From the NCBI RefSeq assembly GCF_900114785.1, contig NZ_FOUG01000004.1, positions 62,001 to 126,000 of the forward strand: a stretch of DNA of 64,000 bases. Direction: 5' to 3'. Position 1 is the first letter of the stretch. Every line of letters begins with the position of its first letter. A program made the position numbers and the translations under genes. Shown piece by piece: positions 33,170-43,818 of this stretch. A model generated the notes under the pieces. That model was not told the origin of the DNA and made no database searches. It was given only the letters and a program-made list of their open reading frames with translations. This stretch comes from Variovorax sp. OV329 (GTDB taxonomy: Bacteria > Pseudomonadota > Gammaproteobacteria > Burkholderiales > Burkholderiaceae_C).

Positions 33170-35557
33170 CTACCGGTTCTCCAGCCGGTTGTAGTCCAGC
33201 AGGCCCGTCGCCAGCGGCTGCTCGCGCGCGTAGCTTGTGAGCAGCGCGTCGCTGAAGGCCCAGAAGCCGGGGTTGGTGCGGCGCACCGCGAAGCGCTCCG
33301 AGAAGGCCGCGTAGTCGGCCTCCGAGGCCAGCTTGCCCAACGCCTGGGTGAAGGCCGGCAGTTCGCCTGCCTGCACCCGGTAGAAGGCATTCGGATAGGC
33401 ACCCAGCACGCCCGGCACCACGGTGAGCGTGTTCTCGTCGGGCCGCAGCTGCGCCTTCTCGCGCAGGAAGTAGGACACCGAGTTGTGGCCGGTGTCGCGC
33501 AGCAGGCTGAACCAGCGCGTGGGCTGGCCGGGCGATTCCACCGCCAGCACGCTGATCTCGTTGCCCCAGGAGAGCGAGGCGCCGCGCACCGCCGCCAGGC
33601 GCAGCAGCTGCGCGCGCAGGGCGGCATCGGGCTCTTGCCGCAGGGCTGGATATTGCGCGCTGGACAAGGGCGCCATGCGCTGCGTGAGCATGCCCAGCAG
33701 TTCGGTCTTCGCATCCTTGGTGCGGTAGCGGATGCTGCTGTCCTCGTCCAGCCGCGCCGCGCCGCCGTAGACCTGCTGGCGGGTCGAGAGGCTGTCGCCG
33801 CGGTACCAGGCGTCGCGCACCGCCTCGCGCTGGTCCTTGGGCAGCAGCACCAGGAAGTTGAACTCGCCTTCCATGCGCAGGAAGTCCATGTACAGGCGTG
33901 AGTTGAGCTGGTGGCCGACGTTGCCGTACACGTCGTACAGCGCCACCAGCAGGTAGTGGATGCGCTCGAGCAGCGGATAGCCGATCACCCAGGCCGTCTT
34001 GGGCATCTGCTCGCCCACCAGGCCCTTGACCACGCTGGCGCTGTCGAAGTGGCGCATCACGGTGAGGGAGGCATTCGGATTGCGCTCGCTGCCGCCGTCC
34101 CAGACCATGTTCAGGTCCAGCCGCCCGCCCGCCTTGGCCCGCTGCGCCAGGGCCTTCGACTTGGCCTCCAGGTAGCCCTTCTCGAGTTCGGCGTAGTGCA
34201 CCCAGGGCGCGATGAGGCCGGTGTTGCTGCTGCCGGTGGGCAGGCGAAGCAGGTCGGCCTCGCGGGCCAGCTGGTGGGCCATGGCCTCGTCGTAGACTTT
34301 GGAGGGCGCCATGAAGAAGACCCAGAAGCGGTCGTCGATCACGTCCAGCGCCATCTGGCCGCGGCACACCGGGCCCTTGATGAAGCCCATGATGGTGAAC
34401 TCCGCCTCGTCCAGCATGAAGCTGTAGCGCGCCGACACCGGCAGCGCCTCGAAGGTCTTGAAGGGATTGGCCGCGTCCTGCGCCTCGTAGCCGGGCAGGC
34501 GTTCCACGGTGTAGGCCGGCTGCAGGAAGAGCGAGCGCCAGCGCGCCATGCGGGCCGTGTCCAGCCGGTAGGGCATATGGGTCTTGGCGACGATGCTCTC
34601 GCGCTCGGGCACGAAGCGGTAGTACACGCGCGGCACCCCGGGCTCATCCACAGGGCGGCGCGTGGCGAGGTCGCGCACCGGCTGGCCGGGCGGCGTGCTG
34701 GATCGCACCAGCTTGAAGTACTGGCGCTGCGTGTCGTCGCCGAAGTAGAGGTGCGCCAGGAACAGGTGCTCGTAGGCGTAGCGGGCAAAGAGCTGCTCCT
34801 TCAGGCTGTCGCCGTTGAAGAAGCGCTCCCACTCCGTCACGCGCTGCAGCACCAGCGACGAGGGGCCGATCTCGGGCTCGGCGGGGGCGCCCTGCTCCAG
34901 CCAGCGCGTGAGCGTCTCGTGCTCGGCGCGCGTGAGCCCGGGCAGGCCGAAGGGCATGCCGCCCTGAGGATTGCGCTGCTCATAGGCGTCGATCTCGCCG
35001 CCGGCCGGGCAGCTCTGCGCACGCTCGAGGGAGAAGTCCAGCTCGGCCGATGCGGTGCCGCTGGTGGGCATGGGGTGCTGCTGCTTGAGGCTCAGCAGGC
35101 GGTGCATCAGCCCGGCCGTGCGGTTGGCCTCGGGCGTCTGGCTGGCCTGCTCGTTGAGCACCGGGAAGAAGCCCTTGTCGCGCCACTGCGAGGCCTTGTC
35201 CGCGTCCACGTACAGGCGTGTAGGCTCGCCCGCCCGCAGGCGCGTGGCGTCGTACACCTGCGCCTTGCTCGCGCCGCGCGCGATGCCTTCCCAGCTGGTC
35301 GTCTTCAGCTGGCAGGGCGCGTCGTAGCAGGCGTGGCAGACCACGCAGCGCTTGTCCAGGATGGGCTGGACGGCCTGGGTGTAGGAGATATCGTTGGGCG
35401 CGGGCGGCCTGCGCTGGTCGAAGCGCGTGGGCTGGGCCGGACCGAAGAGCTCGTCGAACTTGCCGCGGCTGGCCAGGGTGGCGCAGGCGCTCAGGAAAAG
35501 GACGATGACGGCAAGAAGGAGGGGCAGGCGTCGGCGCATGGAGGCCGAGTTTGGCAT
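33170..35557 (-). CDS. cti: fatty acid cis/trans isomerase (c-type cytochrome lipoprotein)
   Basis: A 795-residue periplasmic enzyme that converts cis to trans unsaturated fatty acids in membrane phospholipids, an immediate response to solvents and heat. The N-terminus is a lipoprotein signal with lipobox LSAC (Cys25). The heme motif CVVCH (CXXCH) lies near residue 73, followed by ACYDAPCQLK, typical of Cti. The long C-terminal domain is of normal length. An in-frame ATG at 35539 is an equally good start; neither has a clear Shine-Dalgarno. Pseudomonas Cti is constitutively made; no regulatory signal stands out here. Confidence 0.92.
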   Translation of the reverse strand: MPNSASMRRRLPLLLAVIVLFLSACATLASRGKFDELFGPAQPTRFDQRRPPAPNDISYTQAVQPILDKRCVVCHACYDAPCQLKTTSWEGIARGASKAQVYDATRLRAGEPTRLYVDADKASQWRDKGFFPVLNEQASQTPEANRTAGLMHRLLSLKQQHPMPTSGTASAELDFSLERAQSCPAGGEIDAYEQRNPQGGMPFGLPGLTRAEHETLTRWLEQGAPAEPEIGPSSLVLQRVTEWERFFNGDSLKEQLFARYAYEHLFLAHLYFGDDTQRQYFKLVRSSTPPGQPVRDLATRRPVDEPGVPRVYYRFVPERESIVAKTHMPYRLDTARMARWRSLFLQPAYTVERLPGYEAQDAANPFKTFEALPVSARYSFMLDEAEFTIMGFIKGPVCRGQMALDVIDDRFWVFFMAPSKVYDEAMAHQLAREADLLRLPTGSSNTGLIAPWVHYAELEKGYLEAKSKALAQRAKAGGRLDLNMVWDGGSERNPNASLTVMRHFDSASVVKGLVGEQMPKTAWVIGYPLLERIHYLLVALYDVYGNVGHQLNSRLYMDFLRMEGEFNFLVLLPKDQREAVRDAWYRGDSLSTRQQVYGGAARLDEDSSIRYRTKDAKTELLGMLTQRMAPLSSAQYPALRQEPDAALRAQLLRLAAVRGASLSWGNEISVLAVESPGQPTRWFSLLRDTGHNSVSYFLREKAQLRPDENTLTVVPGVLGAYPNAFYRVQAGELPAFTQALGKLASEADYAAFSERFAVRRTNPGFWAFSDALLTSYAREQPLATGLLDYNRLENR

Positions 35558-35627
35558 TGCCCATGCATGGGCAGGCCACCAGCCGCCGCCCGGCCGCCAA
35601 TCGGCGCCGGGCTGTTGCGCGGGCGCC

Positions 35628-35987
35628 TCAGGGCGGCGTGCCCTGGTGGCCCCCGGCGGGCGGATTCGTGGTGGCGGGACCCAGCCCCAGCTTGCGGCCG
35701 ATCGAATCGCCCAGATTGCGCACCGGGCGGCTGGCCGCGTCGGCGCCCTTGTTGATGCCGCTGCGCGTGGCCGAGTCGGCGCGCGAGATGCCGCGGCCTG
35801 CCGCGTCCGTGCCGTTCTGGATGCTGTTGCCCACGCGGTTCTGCGGCGCGGGCTTGATGGTCTGCGCCGGACGGGTTGTGTTGGGCTTGTCGGTGTTGGG
35901 CGCCTGGGCTGCGGCCGTGCTGGCCAGCATCAGCGCCGCGGCCAGCGCGACGCCCGTGCGCAGGAGGATCTTGGTCGTCTTCGTCAT
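35628..35987 (-). CDS. small exported protein of unknown function, 119 residues
   Basis: Starts at an ATG with GAGG about 9 bases upstream. Residues 1-27 form a signal peptide ending STAAAQ. The mature part is Asn/Thr/Pro/Ala-rich, with a repeated pattern of short blocks (GNSIQNGTDAAGRGISRADS, then ATRSGINKGADAASRPVRNL), which looks like an internal duplication. No Cys and no known domain. Stand-alone gene between pduO and cti, same strand. Confidence 0.65.
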   Translation of the reverse strand: MTKTTKILLRTGVALAAALMLASTAAAQAPNTDKPNTTRPAQTIKPAPQNRVGNSIQNGTDAAGRGISRADSATRSGINKGADAASRPVRNLGDSIGRKLGLGPATTNPPAGGHQGTPP

Positions 35988-36065
35988 GTGGCAAACCTCG
36001 TGATGAGATGCGGCCTTCATCTTAGCCAGCCAGGGCCGCGGATGGCGTAGGCCGGGGTCGCCGGA

Positions 36066-36635
36066 TCAGGATTCCTGCTGCTGGCGCGCCATGCGCTCGC
36101 TCTTCCAGTACACGTCGTCGCCGCCATCGATGCGGTTGAGCACGCGCGCCAGCACGAACATCAGGTCGCTGAGCCGGTTGAGGTAGCGGCGCGGCGTGTC
36201 GTTCACGGCATCGGTGGCGCCCAGCGCCACCACCACGCGCTCGGCGCGGCGCGCCACGGTGCGGCACACATGCGCCTGCGAAGCGGCGCGCGTACCGGCG
36301 GGCAGGATGAATTCCGCCAGGCGCGGCAGCGTGGCGTTGTGCTCGGCCAGCGCGTTGTCCAGCTGCAGCAGCGCCTCGGGCTTGAGCAGCGTGTAGCCCG
36401 GCATCGAGAGCTCGCCGCCGAGGTTGAAGAGCTGGTGCTGCACATCCACCAGCAGTTCGCGCACCGCGTCGGGCATGCTCTCGCACAGCAGCAGGCCGAT
36501 GTGCGAATTCAGTTCGTCCACGTCGCCCATGGCGGCGACGCGCAGGTGGTTCTTGGGCACCCGGGTGGTGTCCCCGAGGCCGGTGCTGCCGTCGTCGCCG
36601 GTGCGGGTGGCGATCTGGGTGAGGCGGTTGCCCAT
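36066..36635 (-). CDS. cob(I)alamin adenosyltransferase, PduO type
   Basis: A 189-residue enzyme that adds the 5'-deoxyadenosyl group of ATP to cob(I)alamin, making adenosylcobalamin. The N-terminal ATP loop IATRTGDDGSTGLGD and the core DELNSHIGLLL, then RRAERVVVALG and LNRLSDLMFVLAR, are all conserved in PduO-type transferases. The start at 36635 has AAGGAG nine bases upstream, which decides it over ATGs two and ten codons earlier. No cobalamin-dependent enzyme or cob gene is nearby. Confidence 0.93.
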   Translation of the reverse strand: MGNRLTQIATRTGDDGSTGLGDTTRVPKNHLRVAAMGDVDELNSHIGLLLCESMPDAVRELLVDVQHQLFNLGGELSMPGYTLLKPEALLQLDNALAEHNATLPRLAEFILPAGTRAASQAHVCRTVARRAERVVVALGATDAVNDTPRRYLNRLSDLMFVLARVLNRIDGGDDVYWKSERMARQQQES

Positions 36636-36687
36636 TTGCATTTGCTCCTTCTTCAGGAGCCGCATTGTGCGCCGCCGAAGAAGCCCG

Positions 36688-37080
36688 TCAGTCCGGCAGG
36701 ACCGCCGTCGCCTCGATCTCCACCTTGGCCCGGTCCTCGATCAGCGCCTTCACTTCCACCGCGGTCATGGCCGCGTTGTAGCTGCCGATGATCTCGCGGA
36801 AGGCCTGGCCCACCTCGCGGCCGGCGGCGAGGTACTCGCGCTTGTCGGTCACGTACCAGGTCATGCGCACGATGTGCTCGGGCTTGCCGCCGGCTTCGCG
36901 CAGCACGTCGGCGATGTTCTGCAGCGCCTGGCGCGCCTGCGCGCCGAAGTCGTCGCTGTGGAACACGCACTGCGCGTCCCAGCCGATCATGCCGGCGATG
37001 AACACCTGCGTGCCACGCGCCTTGACGCCGTTGGAATAGCCCTTGGGGCGCGGCCAGCCCTCGGGAAGAAGCACTTGCAT
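36688..37080 (-). CDS. RidA-family protein of the 2-aminobenzoyl-CoA cluster
   Basis: A 130-residue YjgF/YER057c/UK114 protein with the family core YSNGVKARGTQVFIAGMIGWD and KVEIEATAVLPD. In canonical RidA an arginine (Arg105 in the E. coli protein) in PARSCVEVA binds the imine substrate; by hand alignment the equivalent here is Met (AAMTAVEVK), so it belongs to a non-canonical Rid group. It sits 45 bases downstream of the acyl-CoA dehydrogenase gene with a pentanucleotide repeat between them, and has AAGGAG eight bases before its ATG. Role in the pathway unknown; hydrolysis of an enamine intermediate is the obvious guess, but the missing arginine weakens it. Confidence 0.85.
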   Translation of the reverse strand: MQVLLPEGWPRPKGYSNGVKARGTQVFIAGMIGWDAQCVFHSDDFGAQARQALQNIADVLREAGGKPEHIVRMTWYVTDKREYLAAGREVGQAFREIIGSYNAAMTAVEVKALIEDRAKVEIEATAVLPD

Positions 37081-37091
37081 TTCGGGGTCTC

Positions 37092-37120
37092 CTTGTCTTG
37101 TCTTGTCTTGTCTTGTCTTG
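37092..37120. repeat. pentanucleotide tandem repeat (CTTGT)5-6
   Basis: Five full copies plus four bases of CTTGT (ACAAG on the coding strand) fill almost the whole spacer between the acyl-CoA dehydrogenase stop and the Shine-Dalgarno of the RidA-like gene, directly abutting AAGGAG. A tract of this kind is prone to slippage. Confidence 0.95.
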
Positions 37121-37125
37121 CTGGA

Positions 37126-38277
<1,152 letters not shown>

Positions 38278-38281
38278 GGCT

Positions 38282-39153
<872 letters not shown>

Positions 39154-39157
<4 letters not shown>

Positions 39158-39687
39158 TCCTTGTCCTGCGTCGCTTGGTCCTGTTGCATCAGGCGAACGC
39201 GAAGCTCACCCAGGTGCGCATGCACTTCGTTCATCGCCTTCTCGTCCATGCTGGCGAAGAGCTCGAGGATCCACCGCTCGTGCTCCGCAGCCATGGTCTC
39301 GAACAGGCGCCGGCCCTTGGGCGTGAGGCGCACGATCCAGGCGCGGCGGTCGGTGGGGCTGCTCTCGCGGGCCACCAGGCCTTCGCGCGAGAGTTCGTCG
39401 GTGAGGCCGGTGACGTTGCCGCCGGTCACCATCAGGTACTTGGACAGCGCGCGCATCTTCATGCCATCGCGTTGGCGGTAGAGCTGCGCCATGTAGTCGA
39501 AGCGGGCCAGCGAGATGTCGAACTGGTCGCGCAGGCGCCGGCGGATCTCCGACTCGATCTGCGTGGTGGTGGCCAGCATGCGCAGCCACAGCTTGAGGGC
39601 CGCATGGTCGCCGCTGTGGGCGCGGCCCTCGTGGCCGAGCTCCTGCGCCTCGCTCAGCAGCTCGTGTGAAGGATCGTTCTGTTTCAT
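39154..39687 (-). CDS. MarR-family regulator of the 2-aminobenzoyl-CoA cluster
   Basis: A 177-residue winged helix protein. The DNA-binding region [38 protein letters not shown] and the wing [18 protein letters not shown] are standard MarR. The long N-terminal helix is typical of dimerising members. It lies inside the operon, 29 bases after the monooxygenase stop, so it probably represses the operon and is relieved by an aryl-CoA ligand, as with MarR proteins that control aromatic degradation. That ligand is inference. The candidate operator is 42142-42155. Confidence 0.9.
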
Positions 39688-39716
39688 GGTTTTGCCTGTC
39701 CTTGTCGATTGGGTCC

Positions 39717-42074
39717 TCAGACACCCATCGCGCGGTTGGCCTGCTCCAGCGGCGATGCACCGGCGGCCTGCGACGCGATGGCACGCTCGCGCTCCAGGTT
39801 GCGCTCCAGCTGCATCTTGGCCGCACGGTACTGCTTGGGCCAGGCGACGTCGGGGAAACCGATCTTGGCCGATTCCATCAGCGTCCAGGCCGGGTTGGCC
39901 AGGTGCGGACGGGCCACGGCGCACAGGTCGGCACGGCCGGCGGCGATGATGCTGTTCACATGGTCGGCCTCGGAGATGGCGCCCACCGCGATGGTGGGAA
40001 TGCCAGCCTCGTTGCGCACGCGGTCGGCAAAGGGCGTCTGGAACATGCGGCCGAAGACGGGCTGTTCCTTCTTGCTCACCTGGCCCGAGGAGCAGTCGAT
40101 GAGGTCGGCGCCGGCTTCCTTGAAGATGCGCGCGATTTCCACCGCGTCGTCTGGCGTGATGCCGCCTTCGACCCAGTCGTGCGCCGAGATGCGCACCGAC
40201 ATCGGCAGGTCCTGCGGCCAGGCCTCGCGCACCGCGTGGAACACCTCCAGCGGATAGCGCAGGCGGTTGGCCAGCGAGCCGCCGTATTCGTCGGTGCGGC
40301 GGTTGGTGAGCGGCGAGATGAAAGAGGACAGCAGGTAGCCGTGCGCGCAGTGCAGCTCCAGCCAGTCGAAGCCGGCCTGCGCCGCGTAGCGGGTGGAGCG
40401 CACGAAGTCGTCGCGCACGCGGACCATGTCTTCGCGCGTCATCGCATGCGACCAGTCGCTCACGCCGTCCAGGTACTGCTGCGGCGAGGCCGAGAGCAGC
40501 GGCCAGTTGTCCGATGGCAGCGGCTGGTCGATGCCGTCCCAGGCCAGGCGCGTCGAGCCCTTGGCGCCGGCGTGGCCGATCTGCATGCCGATCTTCGCGT
40601 CGCTGTTGTCGTGCACGAAGTCGACGATGCGCTTCCAGCCGTCGCGCTGCGCCTCGTTCCACAGGCCCGGGCAGCCGGGGGTGATGCGGGCATCGGGCGA
40701 GGTGCAGGTCATCTCGGCCATCACCAGGCCGGCGCCGCCCATGGCGCGTGCGCCCAGGTGCACCAGGTGGTAGTCGGCGGGCAGGCCGTCCTCGCAGGAG
40801 TACTGCGCCATCGGCGAGACCACCACGCGGTTCTTCAGCGTGACGCCGCGGAGCCGGAAGGGCGTGAACATGGGCGGCACCGCCTGCTGCGTGCTGCCGC
40901 GCTGCGTGCCGGCGCGCCCGGCCAGCCAGTCCTCGAAGTCTTCCACGTAGTGCTTGTCGCGCAGGCGCAGGTTCTCGTGGCTGATGCGCTGGCTGCGCGT
41001 GAGCAGCGAATAGGCGAACTGCTCGGGCGGCAGGTTGACGTAGCGGTCCACATGCTCGAACCACTCGGTGGAGTTGCGCGCCGCGTTCTGGATGCGCAGC
41101 ACTTCCACGCTGCGCACTTCCTCATAGTGCTGCAGGGCCTGCTGGAGATCGCCGGGCGTCTTGCCGATGCAGCGGGCCAGCTCGATGGCGTCTTCCAGCG
41201 CGAGCTTGGTGCCCGAGCCGATGGAGAAGTGCGCCGTGTGCGCCGCGTCGCCCATCAGCACCACCGGCGCGTTGCCGTCGTGATGCACCCAGCGCTTGCA
41301 GACCACGCGCGGGAAGCGGATCCACTGCGCCGAGCCGCGCAGGTGCGTGGCGTTGGAGACGAGCGGGTTGCCGTCCAGGTACTTGGCGAAGAGCTCCTCG
41401 CAGAAGGCGATGGCGTCTTCCTTCTCCATCTTGTCCAGGCCGGCGCGCTCCCACACGGCCTGCGGCGTTTCCACGATGAAGGTGGAGTGCGTGTCGTCGA
41501 AGCGGTAGGCATGGGCCTGGAACCAGCCGTGCTCGGTTTCCTCGAAGGCGAAGGTGAAGGCGTCGAAGAGCTTGGTGGTGCCCAGCCAGACGAAGCGGCA
41601 GTCGCGCATGTCGATGTCGGGCTGGTAGCTGTCGGCGTACTTGGTGCGCACGCGGCTGTTCAGGCCGTCGCTGGCGATGATCAGGTCGGCGTCGGCGTAG
41701 ACGGTGTCGTCCTGCACGTCGGTCTCGAAGACCAGCTTCACGCCCACGTCCTCGCAGCGCCTCTGCAGGATGTTGAGCAGGCGCTTGCGGCCGATGCCGC
41801 AGAAGCCGTGGCCGCCCGAGGTCATCTTGTGGCCGCGGATGTTGACCTCGATGTCGTCCCAGTGGTTGAAGGCGTCCAGGATCTGGCCGGCGCTCACCGG
41901 GTCGGCCTGCTGCAGGTTGCCCAGCGTCTGGTCGGAGAAGACCACGCCCCAGCCGAAGGTGTCGTAGGGGCGGTTGCGCTCCACCACGGTGACCTGGTTG
42001 GACGGGTCCTGCTGCTTCATCAACAGGGCGAAATACAGTCCGGACGGGCCGCCGCCAATGCAGACGATGTTCAT
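39717..42074 (-). CDS. 2-aminobenzoyl-CoA (salicylyl-CoA-type) monooxygenase/reductase, flavin hydroxylase fused to Old Yellow Enzyme
   Basis: A 785-residue two-domain flavoenzyme. Residues 1 to about 390 are a class A FAD hydroxylase ([13 protein letters not shown] at the start, [20 protein letters not shown] for the second FAD motif). From about 400 ([20 protein letters not shown]) to the end is a complete Old Yellow Enzyme-type FMN domain, with [14 protein letters not shown] and [18 protein letters not shown]. This fusion is the hallmark of the Azoarcus 2-aminobenzoyl-CoA monooxygenase/reductase, which hydroxylates and then reduces the ring in one protein. Genes annotated salicylyl-CoA 5-hydroxylase have the same architecture. 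First gene of a five-gene operon; the 2-aminobenzoate-CoA ligase is not in the window. Confidence 0.92.
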   Translation of the reverse strand: MNIVCIGGGPSGLYFALLMKQQDPSNQVTVVERNRPYDTFGWGVVFSDQTLGNLQQADPVSAGQILDAFNHWDDIEVNIRGHKMTSGGHGFCGIGRKRLLNILQRRCEDVGVKLVFETDVQDDTVYADADLIIASDGLNSRVRTKYADSYQPDIDMRDCRFVWLGTTKLFDAFTFAFEETEHGWFQAHAYRFDDTHSTFIVETPQAVWERAGLDKMEKEDAIAFCEELFAKYLDGNPLVSNATHLRGSAQWIRFPRVVCKRWVHHDGNAPVVLMGDAAHTAHFSIGSGTKLALEDAIELARCIGKTPGDLQQALQHYEEVRSVEVLRIQNAARNSTEWFEHVDRYVNLPPEQFAYSLLTRSQRISHENLRLRDKHYVEDFEDWLAGRAGTQRGSTQQAVPPMFTPFRLRGVTLKNRVVVSPMAQYSCEDGLPADYHLVHLGARAMGGAGLVMAEMTCTSPDARITPGCPGLWNEAQRDGWKRIVDFVHDNSDAKIGMQIGHAGAKGSTRLAWDGIDQPLPSDNWPLLSASPQQYLDGVSDWSHAMTREDMVRVRDDFVRSTRYAAQAGFDWLELHCAHGYLLSSFISPLTNRRTDEYGGSLANRLRYPLEVFHAVREAWPQDLPMSVRISAHDWVEGGITPDDAVEIARIFKEAGADLIDCSSGQVSKKEQPVFGRMFQTPFADRVRNEAGIPTIAVGAISEADHVNSIIAAGRADLCAVARPHLANPAWTLMESAKIGFPDVAWPKQYRAAKMQLERNLERERAIASQAAGASPLEQANRAMGV

Positions 42075-42118
42075 CGAGTATCTCCAGATGCACGGCGCCC
42101 GGGAGCGTCGGACAGTTT

Positions 42119-42156
42119 GTTAGCGGTTAAATGATTCAGTCCTAAACTATTTTAGC
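42119..42156 (-). promoter_or_regulatory. AT-rich promoter/operator region of the 2-aminobenzoyl-CoA operon
   Basis: A markedly AT-rich island in a GC-rich region, with the inverted repeat CTAAA-N4-TTTAG at 42142-42155 and a second TTAGCGGTTAAA stretch. It lies 45-80 bases upstream of the monooxygenase start, where a MarR operator overlapping the promoter would be expected. Confidence 0.45.
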
Positions 42157-42281
42157 TGGATTGTTCTGGCTGTCCAGTCCCTGCCGTCCACAAAGGGTTT
42201 GGGCGACTGCGCCGGGCCCTCCCCCTTCGTAGAATGAAAGATTGCGCCGAACCGCCGCGCCCCCCTACTGGAGACAGCACG

Positions 42282-43706
42282 ATGAACGCCCCCACCGCCG
42301 TCACGCACCTGGTGCCCGAATTCCATCAGCGCGAGGTGCCGCAGGCGCTGATCGAGGCGCTGCAGGCGCGCTTCGGCGCCCGGATGTCCACCGCGATGGC
42401 GGTGCGCGCGCAGCACGGGCGCGACGAGTCCTCCTTCGATGTGCCGCCGCCCGCCGCGGTCGTCTTTGCAGAAAGCACGCAGGACGTGGCCGATGCGGTG
42501 AAGCTGGCCAGCGAGCACGCGGTGCCGGTCATTCCCTTCGGCGTGGGATCCTCGCTGGAAGGCCACCTGCTGGCGGTGCAGGGCGGCATCAGCATCGACG
42601 TGTCGCGCATGAACACGGTGGTCTCGGTCAACGCCGACGACCTCACGGTGACGGTGCGGCCGGGCGTGACGCGCAAGCAGCTCAACGACGAGATCAAGAG
42701 CACGGGCCTGTTCTTTCCCATCGACCCGGGCGCCGACGCCTCCATCGGCGGCATGACCGCCACCCGCGCCAGCGGCACGAACGCGGTGCGCTACGGCACC
42801 ATGCGCGAGAACGTGCTGGCGCTCGAAGTGGTGACGGCCAGTGGCGAGGTCATCCGCACGGGCACGCGCGCGAAGAAGTCATCGGCCGGCTACGACCTCA
42901 CGCGCCTCTTCGTGGGCAGCGAGGGCACGCTGGGCGTGATCACCGAGATCACGCTGCGCATCTACCCGCTGCCCGAGGCGGTGTCGGCCGCGATCTGCTC
43001 CTTCCCGAGCATCGAGGACGCGGTGCGCACCACCATCCAGATCATCCAGCTGGGCGTTCCGATCGCGCGCGTGGAACTGATCGACCAGCACACGGTGCGC
43101 ATGGTCAACGCGCATTCCAAGTTGGGCCTTCGCGAGGAACCCATGTTGCTGATGGAGTTTCACGGCTCCCCGGCCGGCGTGAAGGAGCAGGCCGAGACGG
43201 TGCAGGAACTGGCCAGCGAGCACGGCGGCAAGGCCTTCGAATGGGCCAGCACGCCGGAAGAGCGCACGCGCCTGTGGACGGCGCGGCACAACGCCTACTT
43301 CGCGGCGGTGCAGTCGCGCCCGGGCTGCCGGGTGATCTCCACCGACACCTGCGTGCCGATCTCGCGCCTGGCCGACTGCCTGCTCGATTCGGTGAAGGAA
43401 GCCGACGACAGCGGCATCCCCTACTTCCTGGTGGGCCACGTGGGCGACGGCAACTTCCACTTCGGCTACCTGCTGGACCCCAACGCGCCGGAAGAGCGGG
43501 TGAAGGCCGAGCAGCTGAACCACGCACTCGTGTCGCGTGCCCTGGCGCTGGAAGGCACCTGCACCGGCGAGCACGGCGTGGGCCTGCACAAGATGGGCTT
43601 CCTGGTGGACGAGGCCGGCGCCGGCGCGGTGGACATGATGCGCACCATCAAGCGCGCGCTCGATCCGAAGAACATCATGAATCCGGGGAAGATCTTCGCA
43701 CTCTGA
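42282..43706 (+). CDS. FAD-linked D-2-hydroxyacid (D-lactate-type) dehydrogenase
   Basis: A 474-residue VAO-type flavoprotein (GlcD/LDHD group). The FAD domain contains PFGVGSSLEGHLLAVQGGIS and DPGADASIGGMTATRASGTN; the C-terminal domain ends GTCTGEHGVGLHKMGFL, with metal/substrate histidines also in VGHVGDGNFHFG. It oxidises D-lactate or a related D-2-hydroxyacid and passes electrons to cytochrome c or quinone. The ATG at 42282 has GGAG about 9 bases upstream. It is divergent from the 2-aminobenzoyl-CoA operon; no functional link is evident. Confidence 0.9.
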   Translation: MNAPTAVTHLVPEFHQREVPQALIEALQARFGARMSTAMAVRAQHGRDESSFDVPPPAAVVFAESTQDVADAVKLASEHAVPVIPFGVGSSLEGHLLAVQGGISIDVSRMNTVVSVNADDLTVTVRPGVTRKQLNDEIKSTGLFFPIDPGADASIGGMTATRASGTNAVRYGTMRENVLALEVVTASGEVIRTGTRAKKSSAGYDLTRLFVGSEGTLGVITEITLRIYPLPEAVSAAICSFPSIEDAVRTTIQIIQLGVPIARVELIDQHTVRMVNAHSKLGLREEPMLLMEFHGSPAGVKEQAETVQELASEHGGKAFEWASTPEERTRLWTARHNAYFAAVQSRPGCRVISTDTCVPISRLADCLLDSVKEADDSGIPYFLVGHVGDGNFHFGYLLDPNAPEERVKAEQLNHALVSRALALEGTCTGEHGVGLHKMGFLVDEAGAGAVDMMRTIKRALDPKNIMNPGKIFAL

Positions 43707-43818
43707 TCCGCGCGAAGTCCTGGGCGCGTGACCGGCGCGCCCTGGTCGGGCGCCGTGGAAGATTGGACCCGGACAGGGCGGCGCGGCGACTTGATTCGAT
43801 CCCGCGCAAGCCGCGCGG

